Positions 27,714 through 35,537 of a stretch of 64,000 nucleotides of DNA are shown here, one piece after another (positions within the stretch are counted from its first letter, which is position 1; each line of letters opens with the position of its first letter). The translations under genes were made by a program, and so were the position numbers. Source of the DNA: Phosphitispora fastidiosa (GTDB taxonomy: Bacteria > Bacillota > Thermincolia > Thermincolales > UBA2595); assembly GCF_019008365.1 (NCBI RefSeq), contig NZ_JAHHUL010000017.1:1-64000 (forward strand), read 5' to 3'. The notes beneath the pieces are model-generated. The model was not told the DNA's origin and searched no databases. It saw only the letters and a program-made list of their open reading frames with translations.

Positions 27714-27786
27714 TCAGACAAATCCTGCGTATGTTCTATGATAAAACAGTGTTCCATTTTTTCACGGAAAATAATGATACAATACT

Positions 27787-27841
27787 CCATAATAAGAGAA
27801 CCCAGCGCTATCTTCCCCTGCTCTGGGTTCTCTTATTATGG
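27787..27841. terminator. 19-bp perfect inverted repeat downstream of alr
   Basis: CCATAATAAGAGAACCCAG (27787-27805) and its exact complement (27823-27841) flank a 17-base loop. It lies between the alr stop and the next operon's promoter, so it probably ends the acpS-nnr-CBS-alr transcript. No clear T run follows on the minus strand, so it is not a textbook intrinsic terminator. Confidence 0.5.
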
Positions 27842-27870
27842 GTTCTCTTATTATGGGTTCTCTCTATTAT
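27825..27870. repeat. 15-bp tandem repeat overlapping the inverted repeat
   Basis: GGGTTCTCTTATTAT occurs at 27825-27839 and 27840-27854, and a third copy with an inserted CT begins at 27855. Because the right arm of the inverted repeat is the first copy, the left arm can pair with more than one register. Confidence 0.85.
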
Positions 27871-27877
27871 TTTGCTT

Positions 27878-29005
27878 TTATCCCACATATACCCGTGGTA
27901 CCCGGTTACTTATCATACAGACAATTTCATAATTAATGGTGCCGATTAAATCAGCCAGTTCATCTGCAGTTACACTCTGCTCCCCTTCCCGGCCTATCAG
28001 GGTAACCACATCTCCGGCCCGGACTTCCGGTACTTCACTGATATCAATAATAAACTGGTCCATACAGACTGTACCTATTACAGGCACCCTGACACCACGA
28101 GCGAGAACATAGGCCTTATTAGAGAAAAGCCTGCTGTACCCGTCGGCATAACCGACCGGTATAGTAGCTGCCCTGATCTCATCCCTGGTAACAAAGGTAC
28201 GGCCATAACTGATACTGGTATCTGCCGGAACTGTTTTCACATGGGCTGCTCTTGCCTTAAAGCTCAGCGCCGGTTTAAGATCAACACTCTCTTTTTGCAC
28301 CTCTGGTGAAGGATATAGTCCGTAAACACTGATTCCTGCCCGGACCATGTCCAGGTGAACACCGGGCAGGTCAATTATGGCTGCACTGTTGGCCGCATGT
28401 TTGATAACCTCCGGAAAACCCTCGTTTCTTAACCGGGAAATAACCTTACAAAACTGTGCATATTGGCGGTATGTATATTCCTTGTCTGCTGTATCTGCCA
28501 CTGAAAAATGGGTTAAAATCCCTTCCGGTGCTATGCCCGGAAGGGTAGCTGCCTTTATAATCTCATCAACAGAAGAACTCTCGCCGGCAGGAAAACCCAG
28601 CCTGCCCATTCCGGTATCCACTTTGATGTGAATTTTGGCCTTTTTCCCCAGTTTTACAGCGGCCTGCGATATGGCTTCCGCACCTTCCCGGCTGTACACC
28701 GTCTGAGCAACTCCAAGACTGACAGCTTCTTCTGCCTGTTCAACGGGGGTATAGCCAAGTATCAGTATCGGAGCGCTGATGCCGGCCTCCCGCAATTCGC
28801 GGGCTTCATCAAGAATGGCTACACCCAGGTAATCAGCGCCATTCTCCAGAACAGTTTTGCTCACCGGAACAGCTCCGTGGCCGTAGGCATTGGCTTTAAC
28901 CACCGCCATTATCCTGGCATCAGACGCAACGGTCCGGCGCAGTTCTTTCATATTATGTGCTATGGCGGAGAGGTCTACCTCCACCCAAGCCGGTCTCAGG
29001 CTCAC
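27878..29005 (-). CDS. alr: alanine racemase
   Basis: 375 residues, PLP-dependent, interconverting L- and D-alanine for peptidoglycan. The PLP lysine lies in AVVKANAYGHGAV, the catalytic Tyr in SYGRTFVTRDEIRAATIPVG and the substrate region in GTVCMDQFIIDIS. The open frame extends to a TTG at 29017 abutting AGGAGG. The GTG at 29005, at a workable distance from that site, gives MSLRPAWVEVDL and is preferred. It is last in the acpS-nnr-CBS-alr cluster. Confidence 0.95.
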   Translation of the reverse strand: MSLRPAWVEVDLSAIAHNMKELRRTVASDARIMAVVKANAYGHGAVPVSKTVLENGADYLGVAILDEARELREAGISAPILILGYTPVEQAEEAVSLGVAQTVYSREGAEAISQAAVKLGKKAKIHIKVDTGMGRLGFPAGESSSVDEIIKAATLPGIAPEGILTHFSVADTADKEYTYRQYAQFCKVISRLRNEGFPEVIKHAANSAAIIDLPGVHLDMVRAGISVYGLYPSPEVQKESVDLKPALSFKARAAHVKTVPADTSISYGRTFVTRDEIRAATIPVGYADGYSRLFSNKAYVLARGVRVPVIGTVCMDQFIIDISEVPEVRAGDVVTLIGREGEQSVTADELADLIGTINYEIVCMISNRVPRVYVG

Positions 29006-29039
29006 TTTACCGGTCAACCTCCTTATTTATGAAAGGTCT

Positions 29040-29501
29040 TTACTGTGAAGGGTCTTTGACAGACAGTGACCTAATGATATCTGCCCTGCTGATAATACCC
29101 ACCAGTTTACCATCTCTTGTCACCGGGACCCTGTTAATTCCATTATCGGCCATGATAGTGGCAATCTCCTCCACCGCCGTATCCTCATCCACTGTAATCG
29201 GGTCTTCTGTCATCATTCCCTCAACCTTTACAGCAATTGCTTTCCTCAGAGTATCCTTAAATTCTTCCGGATCGTCCAGGTAGATGACTCCACCAAGAAT
29301 CTGGATATAGGATGGGACACGAAGCTCCTGTCTACGCGCCAGCAGGTCACCTTCAGTGACAACCCCAATTACCTCCGCCTCTGCATTCACTACCGGAACC
29401 CCGCTTATTTTATTGTTTACCAGCAGCTTGACAACATCCTCTACCGTATCATCAGGAGAAACCGTGATGACATCAGCAGTCATAATTTCCTTTGCTATCA
29501 T
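29040..29501 (-). CDS. protein of two CBS domains
   Basis: 153 residues formed by a pair of CBS domains (MTADVITVSPDDTVEDVVKL with ISGVPVVNAEAEVIGVVTEG, and MTEDPITVDEDTAVEEIATI with INRVPVTRDGKLVGIISRAD). Such stand-alone pairs usually bind adenine nucleotides and regulate partners. The start is the ATG at 29501 behind GAGGAGG; the longer open frame in the same register has no ribosome site and would overlap nnr further. It lies 4 bases after the nnr stop. Confidence 0.92.
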   Translation of the reverse strand: MIAKEIMTADVITVSPDDTVEDVVKLLVNNKISGVPVVNAEAEVIGVVTEGDLLARRQELRVPSYIQILGGVIYLDDPEEFKDTLRKAIAVKVEGMMTEDPITVDEDTAVEEIATIMADNGINRVPVTRDGKLVGIISRADIIRSLSVKDPSQ

Positions 29502-29505
29502 TCTA

Positions 29506-31065
29506 TTAAACCTCCTCGCAAATAGTGACCCTGATTGCCTGGGGCAGGTAATCCAGCACATCTCCCGCCACCAGGGAAACCATACCTTTTTCCCTGGCTG
29601 CCAGGTCTCCGGCAAGCCCGTGGAAATAGACTCCGGCAACTGCAGCTTCAAGGGGAGTCAATCCCTGTCCGATAAGTCCGGCAATAACTCCGGTAAGGAT
29701 ATCACCTGTTCCTCCGGAAGCCATTCCCGGATTCCCTGTAGGGTTAACATAAACTGTGCCCTCCGGGTCGGCAATGATTGTGCGAAAACCCTTCAGTACT
29801 ATCACGGCGTTCCATCTGACCGCAGCCTCCTGGGCGGCCTCAACCCTATTGTTCTGAACTTGATCTGTTTTTATCCCCAGCAGTCTGGCCATTTCCCCAG
29901 GATGTGGAGTAAGCACCGGTACTGCCTGACATGTCTCCAGGATGCCCGAACTGCCGGCAAGTGCATTCAGCCCGTCAGCATCAATAATAACCGGTTTCTC
30001 CAACTGGGGGACAATCTCCCGCACAAATTCAACCGTACTCTCATTTGCCGATATCCCGGGTCCAAGCGCCAGAACATCCGCGGCCTCCAGCATTTCAAGC
30101 ACAGCTCCGGACGCATCCCTGCTAACAGTCATTTCCCCTGTTTCCGGAAGGGGTTTGGTCATCACCTCAGTCAACTTAACTTCCATCAGGCTGTGTATTC
30201 CCGCTGGAACCGCCAAGGTCACCAACCCTGCTCCAGCCTTAAGGGCAGCCATGCTCGCCAAAGCGGCAGCCCCGGACAAGCCCTGGGAGCCAGCCACCAG
30301 AAGTATTTTTCCATAACTTCCCTTATGTCCATCGGCAGCCCTTTGGGGCATCAGCTTTCGGACTATTTCGGGAGTAGTCATAAACCTCCTGACAGCTTGG
30401 TTTTTCAAGAGAAAAGACGGAATTGAAATATCAGCAGTCGTCAGTTTTCCGGTATAATCCGGCCCCTCCTGAATAACCAGTCCTATTTTTGCCTGGGCAA
30501 AGGTAACTGTCCGGGAAGCCCTGATACAGGGGCCGTGCGTCTGACCGGTATTGGCCTCCAGCCCTGATGGAATATCTACAGCTATTACCGGTTTACCCGA
30601 AGAATTTATTATTTCGATGATTTTCCCCACATGTTCTGGCACCGCTCCGCTAAAGCCGGTACCAAAGATGGCATCTACCACCAAGTCAGTATAAACCATT
30701 GAAAGCTTGACTATATTCAGGCTGTTCGGATTAATAACCGGATAGGGGTTACATTCCATTGACTGCAGAATGTTCAGATTAACTTTAGCATCACCGGTGA
30801 TATCCTTAATATCCGCAAACATCAGAACCTTCACTTCGGCCCCGGCATTCAGCAGGTGTCTGGCCACAACAAACCCATCCCCGCCATTATTGCCCTTCCC
30901 GGCAAAAATAGTTATGACCTTACCCCGGGGTTCTCCTATCATTTCCTTAATCTCTTTAACCACTTGAAGTCCCGCGTTTTCCATCAGGACAACTCCCGGA
31001 ATACCCAACTCGTTAATGGCAGTCCGGTCGAGATTTTGCATCTCTTGTGCTGTTAACAGATACAT
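29506..31065 (-). CDS. nnr: bifunctional NAD(P)H-hydrate epimerase / ADP-dependent dehydratase
   Basis: 519 residues. The N-terminal YjeF_N epimerase (~1-215) has VLMENAGLQVV, FAGKGNNGGDGFVVARHL and AVDIPSGLEANTG. The C-terminal ribokinase-like dehydratase (~230-515) has HKGSYGKILLVAGSQGLSGA, LTPHPGEMARLLG and GNPGMASGGTGDILTGVIAG. Together they repair damaged NAD(P)HX. The ATG at 31065 has GAGGTGG eight bases upstream; a GTG at 31080 overlapping acpS is less likely. Fused Nnr next to acpS and alr is a common clostridial arrangement. Confidence 0.95.
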   Translation of the reverse strand: MYLLTAQEMQNLDRTAINELGIPGVVLMENAGLQVVKEIKEMIGEPRGKVITIFAGKGNNGGDGFVVARHLLNAGAEVKVLMFADIKDITGDAKVNLNILQSMECNPYPVINPNSLNIVKLSMVYTDLVVDAIFGTGFSGAVPEHVGKIIEIINSSGKPVIAVDIPSGLEANTGQTHGPCIRASRTVTFAQAKIGLVIQEGPDYTGKLTTADISIPSFLLKNQAVRRFMTTPEIVRKLMPQRAADGHKGSYGKILLVAGSQGLSGAAALASMAALKAGAGLVTLAVPAGIHSLMEVKLTEVMTKPLPETGEMTVSRDASGAVLEMLEAADVLALGPGISANESTVEFVREIVPQLEKPVIIDADGLNALAGSSGILETCQAVPVLTPHPGEMARLLGIKTDQVQNNRVEAAQEAAVRWNAVIVLKGFRTIIADPEGTVYVNPTGNPGMASGGTGDILTGVIAGLIGQGLTPLEAAVAGVYFHGLAGDLAAREKGMVSLVAGDVLDYLPQAIRVTICEEV

Positions 31066-31076
31066 CTTGTGCCACC

Positions 31077-31493
31077 TCACTGATAATCGGCTTCAATGAC
31101 CCGGCCTCCGGTGTTCAAAGGCTGTCCATGAGCGACCACAAAGGCCACAGCATATTCCTTACAATGACTGAGGGATATTTGGAAACCGCTGATCCCCAAC
31201 CCCCTGGCAGTCTCCAGAGCAGCGCCGCTCAATCTGGCTTCAGGTCTGCCTCCACCGTTGATAACAATCTCAATATCGGTCCAGCTAACCCGGCCAATCC
31301 CAGTGCCTATCGCCTTAGCGACAGCTTCTTTGGCAGCAAAGCGGGCAGCCAGTGATGGCCATGGGTGTTTTTTACGCATACAATACTCTTGTTCAACTGC
31401 TGTAAAAACTCTGGGACCAAATCTATCAGAATTCCTGAAGGCCTTCTGAATTCGGGAAACCTCAATAATATCAACACCGGTTCCGCTAATCAC
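31077..31493 (-). CDS. acpS: holo-[acyl-carrier-protein] synthase
   Basis: 138 residues. It transfers 4'-phosphopantetheine from CoA to acyl carrier protein. The signature is GTGVDIIEVSRIQKA at the N-terminus with the metal-binding Asp, and FAAKEAVAKAIGTGIGRVSW in the middle. The end (SLSHCKEYAVAFVVA) is typical. It starts with GTG behind GGAAGG. It is the first gene of the acpS-nnr-CBS-alr operon; the nnr start follows within a few bases. Confidence 0.95.
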   Translation of the reverse strand: MISGTGVDIIEVSRIQKAFRNSDRFGPRVFTAVEQEYCMRKKHPWPSLAARFAAKEAVAKAIGTGIGRVSWTDIEIVINGGGRPEARLSGAALETARGLGISGFQISLSHCKEYAVAFVVAHGQPLNTGGRVIEADYQ

Positions 31494-31627
31494 CTCAAAT
31501 TTACCTTCCTTTCAAAGAAACATCCAATATACACGCCCTGCGCCAGGATTGCATTCGGGCATAGCAGCCCCTATTAATATTTACCATATTTGTTCTGGAT
31601 ATATTCATTCTCCATAAAAACATAAAA

Positions 31628-31647
31628 CCCTGCAAATATAAGCAGGG
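31628..31647 (-). terminator. terminator of the lytS-lytR-cheW operon
   Basis: CCCTGC pairs with GCAGGG around an 8-base loop and is followed on the minus strand by TTTTATGTTTTTA. It lies 18 bases past the cheW stop. Confidence 0.85.
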
Positions 31648-31664
31648 CTTCAGATAATCACTTT

Positions 31665-32195
31665 TCAGGCAGAATCGCTCCCAAACTCTTGAAGCATTTT
31701 CTTCTCTTCATCACTTAAGATTTTGTCTAGATCAAGAAGAATCAGAAGTCTTTCACCGACCTTAGCAACACCTGTGATGTACAGAGAGTCAATGCCGCAT
31801 ACTATATGGGGAGCGGGTTCTATATCAGAGGTATTTATCCTGAGAACCTCAGACACTGAATCAACCTCAACACCAAAAGTATGGTTTGCTACCTGGACTA
31901 CGATAATGCGTGCATCTCCGGTATACTCCGTCAAGGGCAGGTCAAACCTCTTTTTCATATCTATAATAGGTATAATCTGTCCCCTGAGATTAATAATCCC
32001 TTCAATAAATACCGGTGACCTAGGCACCTTAGTCGTAGTTGTTAACCTATTGATTTCCTTCACTTGGGTAATGGGAACACCGTATTCCTCATTTCCCAGT
32101 CTAAACACAACAAACTGCAGTTCCGATCCAGTTGCAAAGTGGTCTGACAAATCTTCACACCTCCCAAAAGCCGTCTTTACGCATAAATTCGACAT
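31665..32195 (-). CDS. CheW-like adaptor protein
   Basis: 176 residues, a single CheW domain: LQFVVFRLGNEEYGVPITQV, then FIEGIINLRGQIIPIIDMKK, and a C-terminal YITGVAKVGERLLILLDLDK. CheW couples chemoreceptors to CheA. No receptor or flagellar gene is seen nearby; the only CheA-like protein in the window is the hydrogenase fusion at 13374. Two starts are possible: the ATG at 32195 (GAGGAAA upstream) or a TTG at 32150 (GGGAGGTG upstream) that would begin just before the conserved domain. It is third in the LytS/LytR operon. Confidence 0.9.
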   Translation of the reverse strand: MSNLCVKTAFGRCEDLSDHFATGSELQFVVFRLGNEEYGVPITQVKEINRLTTTTKVPRSPVFIEGIINLRGQIIPIIDMKKRFDLPLTEYTGDARIIVVQVANHTFGVEVDSVSEVLRINTSDIEPAPHIVCGIDSLYITGVAKVGERLLILLDLDKILSDEEKKMLQEFGSDSA

Positions 32196-32212
32196 GTTTT
32201 GCGAATTTCCTC

Positions 32213-33010
32213 TTACATGCCCAGTATTTTCCTCAGTTTTTTCGCCTGAGCACGGCTGACAGGCACTTCACTCTTTTCATTATCTTCTACTATTAATGTA
32301 TAGGTTCCATTAAAAAACGGAATAATTTCCTTTACTTTATGAAGGTTTGCCAGATAGCAACGATGTGTCCTGAAAAAAATCGAAGGATTGAGCCGGCTTT
32401 CAAGCTCTTTCAGGGTAAATCTGGTAAACAGTTTATCACTGAATGTCTTAATATAAACATAGTCCTGTTCCGTAAACGCATATATGATATCTGACTCATT
32501 GACAAGAATAGTTTTACCCTGTTTTTCGGCAGGGATACGGTCAATCTTGATATGCTGCGGCTTCTGACCGGCTTTGGCCGCTCCTTCCTGGGAGAAAACC
32601 GGCTGCTCCTCCGCAGAATCGTCCGTGTTGTGGACTGCCTGCTGTTGGTTAATCTTGACTATCTTGTTAATCGTCTGGGTCAGTCTTTTTTCATCAAACG
32701 GTTTGAGTATATAATCAACGGCATTGACTTCAAATGCTCTGACAGCATATTCGTCATATGCAGTTACAAAAACAACATGTGGCGGGCTGGGCATTTCCTG
32801 AACCTTTGCCCCTACTTCAAGGCCGTTCATCCCGGGCATTTCGATATCAAGAAACAGAATGGAATAGTCCAGGGCCTTTATCAGAGTAAGGGCCTCTTGA
32901 GCATTCGTAGCCTCACCCACAACTTCAATGTTATCGAATTTATTGAGGAGAAATCTCAGCTCCTTCCTGGCCGGATACTCATCATCAACAATCAATGCCT
33001 TAAGCTTCAT
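32213..33010 (-). CDS. LytTR-family response regulator
   Basis: 265 residues. The receiver (KALIVDDEYPARKELRFLL, phospho-Asp in YSILFLDIEMPGMNG, Lys in DYILKPFDE) is joined by a charged linker to a LytTR DNA-binding domain (IIYAFTEQDYVYIKTFSD, FFRTHRCYLANLHKVKEI). The ATG at 33010 is chosen because it follows GGGGG closely and gives MKLKALIVDD. The first codons overlap the end of the kinase gene by 11 bases, marking a cognate pair. Confidence 0.93.
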   Translation of the reverse strand: MKLKALIVDDEYPARKELRFLLNKFDNIEVVGEATNAQEALTLIKALDYSILFLDIEMPGMNGLEVGAKVQEMPSPPHVVFVTAYDEYAVRAFEVNAVDYILKPFDEKRLTQTINKIVKINQQQAVHNTDDSAEEQPVFSQEGAAKAGQKPQHIKIDRIPAEKQGKTILVNESDIIYAFTEQDYVYIKTFSDKLFTRFTLKELESRLNPSIFFRTHRCYLANLHKVKEIIPFFNGTYTLIVEDNEKSEVPVSRAQAKKLRKILGM

Positions 33011-34328
33011 TAACCTGCCCCCTCTCATCTTCTTGAGCGTCCAGGATCAATGGAACCCTGACCTGGATAGTTGTCCCCTCTCCAACATCGCTCGTAATTC
33101 TTAACGCATATTCCTCCCCAAATAAACTCTTCAGCCTTTCATTAACATTGCTAAGACCTACCCCGTTTCCAGAACCCACCCCCTGTTGGAGCACCAGACC
33201 TATTCTGTCACGGGGAATACCAACCCCGTCATCCTTGACCAGAACGTGCAGTTCCCCTAAGTCCTTCTTTATGGTAATCTGTACCGCACCCGGTCCCACC
33301 TTAGGTGTAATGCCGTGCTTAACGGCATTTTCTACCAAAGGCTGCAGAGTCAGTACAGGTATCTGATATTTCATCAATTCCGGGTCAATATCCCTTAATA
33401 TCCTGAGTTTTTCCCTGAACCTGGCCTTTTCCAGCACCAGATATGTGTTAATATACTCCAGCTCTTCCCTCAGGGTATTGAAATGCCCGTGTTTTTTCAG
33501 CGTCTGGCGGAAAAAGGCTGCCAGTCGTATCAGCAGTCTGCGGGCTGTCTCAGGATTAGTACGGCTGAACATAATAATTGTATTCAGGGTATTAAATAGG
33601 AAATGCGGGTTGATCTGGGCATGAAGAGCCTGTAACTCTGCTTTTGTCACCAGTTGAGTCTGCCTGTCGAGTTCTGCCAGTTCCATCTGTACGCCAAGCA
33701 ATTGGGCAATCCCAACTGCCAGCTTGACTACATGTGGCGGCATCTGGCCTTCCTTCGTCTGATAAAGCTTTACACAACCCTCTATCTGTCCCCTGCATTT
33801 CAGAGGTGCAATAACCGCTGCCTCCAGAGGGCAGTCACAGTCCTTAACCGGGCATTTCAGTTTTTCTTTGTTGTCAACTATTTTCAGTTCTCCGTTTTGA
33901 ATAACCTGTTTGGTAGCTTCCGTCAGGATTAAACGACCGGGCTGATGACGTTCGCAGCCTGCCCCAACGTAAGCTAGCACCCTTTCCCGGTCCGTTATGG
34001 CTACAGCAGCAACATCACTTATTTTAAGAATAATCTCAGCGGCTTTCTGTGCCGTTTCCTCATTTAATCCCTGTCTCAAAAACGGGAGGGTCTCATTTGC
34101 TATCAGCAGTGTGGAATCCAGGTGTTCGTCACCCTCATCCATCCGGACGGTAACATATTTGTGCGGTTTCATGTAATCGAGAAGAAGATAAGAACCCAGG
34201 GCATTAATCAAAAAAAACACCACGACAATAACCCAGGGGTGTGTAGTCACATCAGCAGCCATAAAGACAGTCCCAAATTGGACAACTGTCAGTCCAAAGG
34301 CGATTGCCGCCACGCGCAATAAATGCAT
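33000..34328 (-). CDS. LytS-type sensor histidine kinase with GAF domain
   Basis: 442 residues from the ATG at 34328 behind AGGGAGAGGGG. Two membrane segments at the N-terminus (about 5-50) replace the usual 5TM LytS sensor. A GAF-like domain follows (~80-220), with clustered cysteines (KCPVKDCDCPLEAAVIAPLK) that could bind metal or sense redox state. The His_kinase domain has LHAQINPHFLFNTLNTI with the phospho-acceptor His, and the HATPase has PLVENAVKHGI and VGLSNVNERL. A longer reading from 34388 is possible. Confidence 0.9.
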   Translation of the reverse strand: MHLLRVAAIAFGLTVVQFGTVFMAADVTTHPWVIVVVFFLINALGSYLLLDYMKPHKYVTVRMDEGDEHLDSTLLIANETLPFLRQGLNEETAQKAAEIILKISDVAAVAITDRERVLAYVGAGCERHQPGRLILTEATKQVIQNGELKIVDNKEKLKCPVKDCDCPLEAAVIAPLKCRGQIEGCVKLYQTKEGQMPPHVVKLAVGIAQLLGVQMELAELDRQTQLVTKAELQALHAQINPHFLFNTLNTIIMFSRTNPETARRLLIRLAAFFRQTLKKHGHFNTLREELEYINTYLVLEKARFREKLRILRDIDPELMKYQIPVLTLQPLVENAVKHGITPKVGPGAVQITIKKDLGELHVLVKDDGVGIPRDRIGLVLQQGVGSGNGVGLSNVNERLKSLFGEEYALRITSDVGEGTTIQVRVPLILDAQEDERGQVNEA

Positions 34329-34601
34329 AAATCCCCTCTCCCTACCATTAATAGGCAGCATATCTTCCATAATAGACCTCACAAACATAATTAATCGGGG
34401 TATTCTTAATTTTCTTAATATTAATAAATTATTCTACTCGTTTTCCTATATTCCTTCATTTTATGTCAGTAATTATTTACAGTGTGCCTTAAATCCTTCA
34501 GGAGAAGTGTTTTTTCTGCAAAAACCAGATACAAATGGATAAACTGGCATGTTTTGGGAAACACTCTAGTAAAATACTACCTCAGTCAGGAGGTGAATGC
34601 A

Positions 34602-34769
34602 ATGGCAAGACCCAAATACACCTGCAGCCAGTGCGGCAAGATTTCCGGCCTCCCGGACTTCTGCTGCGGCAAATCGATGGCTCTTAAAGGAAGTTTCTCG
34701 TGCAAGGCCTGCGGCTCATCGTCAAGCGTGTCCGGCGAATGCTGCGGGCAGCCGATGCAGCAGCTGTAG
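34602..34769 (+). CDS. Cys-rich zinc-ribbon-like mini-protein
   Basis: 55 residues beginning MARPKYTCSQCGK, from the ATG at 34602 with AGGAGGTG eight bases upstream; the longer open frame has no ribosome site. Ten cysteines lie in two similar halves: CSQCGKISGLPDFCCGKSM and CKACGSSSSVSGECCGQPM. Each half has CxxCG followed by CCGxxM, so the protein is an internal duplication. Zinc or iron binding is the natural inference, as in short rubredoxin or desulfoferrodoxin-N-like modules, but the family is not certain. It has its own terminator downstream. Confidence 0.75.
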   Translation: MARPKYTCSQCGKISGLPDFCCGKSMALKGSFSCKACGSSSSVSGECCGQPMQQL

Positions 34770-34811
34770 CTTTGACAGTAGTTTTAAGTTTCTTCTGGCA
34801 GTTAGTAAGAT

Positions 34812-34853
34812 AGGGGTAGATGTTATTCTGCTTACCGGAATACATCTACTCCT
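34812..34853 (+). terminator. terminator of the Cys-rich mini-protein gene
   Basis: AGGgGTAGATGT pairs with ACATCTACtCCT around an 18-base loop and is followed by ATTGATTTTTTTTATT. It is 42 bases after the stop. Confidence 0.8.
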
Positions 34854-34898
34854 ATTGATTTTTTTTATTAATTTTCCAAAATTTATTTTAAATAACTA

Positions 34899-34927
34899 TT
34901 GACAAGATGACCAAATAATGTTACTTT
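34899..34927 (+). promoter_or_regulatory. candidate promoter of the GntR operon
   Basis: TTGACA at 34899-34904, then 17 bases, then TACTTT at 34922-34927. The -35 is perfect; the -10 is weak. The GntR operator candidate follows immediately, where a repressor would block initiation. Confidence 0.55.
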
Positions 34928-34931
34928 ATTA

Positions 34932-34953
34932 TTGTACTAGTAAATTAATACAA
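34932..34953. promoter_or_regulatory. candidate GntR (YtrA-type) operator
   Basis: TTGTAcTA...TtAaTACAA: the arms TTGTA (34932-34936) and TACAA (34949-34953) are inverted with 12 bases between them. The site overlaps the expected transcription start of the gene for a YtrA-type GntR protein. Short GntR regulators of this class usually control their own operon from such a site. Confidence 0.5.
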
Positions 34954-34970
34954 GGAGGTGGATAAATGCT

Positions 34971-35351
34971 TTGAAATTTGATTTAAACTTCCAGAGTGGT
35001 ATCCCAATTTATATTCAGCTTAAGGAGCAGATCAAATACGGTATGGCCCGGGGACATTTGAAACCGGGAACACAGCTGCCGACAGTTCGAAAACTTGCCA
35101 TCGACTTAAGGATTAATGCCAACACAGTCAGCAGAGTTTACTCAGAACTGGAACACGAAGGACTCCTCGCCACACGGAAGGGAAAAGGCACATTTGTGCT
35201 GGACCACAATATCTCACACCAAAGAAATGATATTGAGGTTCTGAAAACCGAGATGGAGAATCTGGTAAACAAAGCCAGAGAGCTTGGATTTACCCCTGAT
35301 GAAATAAGCAGTTTGTTTTCAGAATGGGCCAAACGAGTATCAGACCGTTAA
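34971..35351 (+). CDS. GntR-family regulator, YtrA subfamily
   Basis: 126 residues. An N-terminal winged HTH (GIPIYIQLKEQIKYGMARGH, LPTVRKLAIDLRINANTVSR, GLLATRKGKGTFV) is followed by a short two-helix tail (LVNKARELGFTPDEISSLFS) with no ligand-binding domain, as in YtrA/YhcF-type repressors. It starts with TTG, with AAGGAGGTGG 12 bases upstream; the ATG at 34966 is followed at once by a stop. It is first in an operon with a 55-residue protein and an SPFH protein. Confidence 0.92.
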   Translation: MKFDLNFQSGIPIYIQLKEQIKYGMARGHLKPGTQLPTVRKLAIDLRINANTVSRVYSELEHEGLLATRKGKGTFVLDHNISHQRNDIEVLKTEMENLVNKARELGFTPDEISSLFSEWAKRVSDR

Positions 35352-35369
35352 GCTAAAGGGGGGACAATC

Positions 35370-35537
35370 ATGAGTGAAGAGGAAGTCCTAAACGAACTTA
35401 TCTTAAAAGCCTTAGAGCTTAAGTATTCTCCGGAAGAACTTAACCGACTCATGCAAAAATGGGTTAACCGAATAACTGATGATTACTATTATGTTAGGGT
35501 CATCAAAAAGAATGGGAGGTTATCAGTTTATGGGTAA
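35370..35537 (+). CDS. 55-residue protein resembling the tail of the upstream GntR regulator
   Basis: It reads MSEEEVLNELILKALELKYS then PEELNRLMQKWVNRITDDYY and ends in VYG. AAAGGGGGG lies just before the ATG. About 11 of 29 residues match the C-terminal tail of the preceding GntR protein (LVNKARELGFTPDEISSLFS versus LILKALELKYSPEELNRLMQ, then W...R in both). It overlaps the SPFH gene by 8 bases. It has no HTH, so it may be a dimerisation partner that modulates the repressor; that role is inference. Confidence 0.7.
   Translation: MSEEEVLNELILKALELKYSPEELNRLMQKWVNRITDDYYYVRVIKKNGRLSVYG

Noticed and set aside
29502-29651. 50-residue N-terminal extension of the CBS protein
   Set aside because: The extension reads antisense-register sequence of nnr, lacks a ribosome site, and the ATG at 29501 sits behind GAGGAGG.
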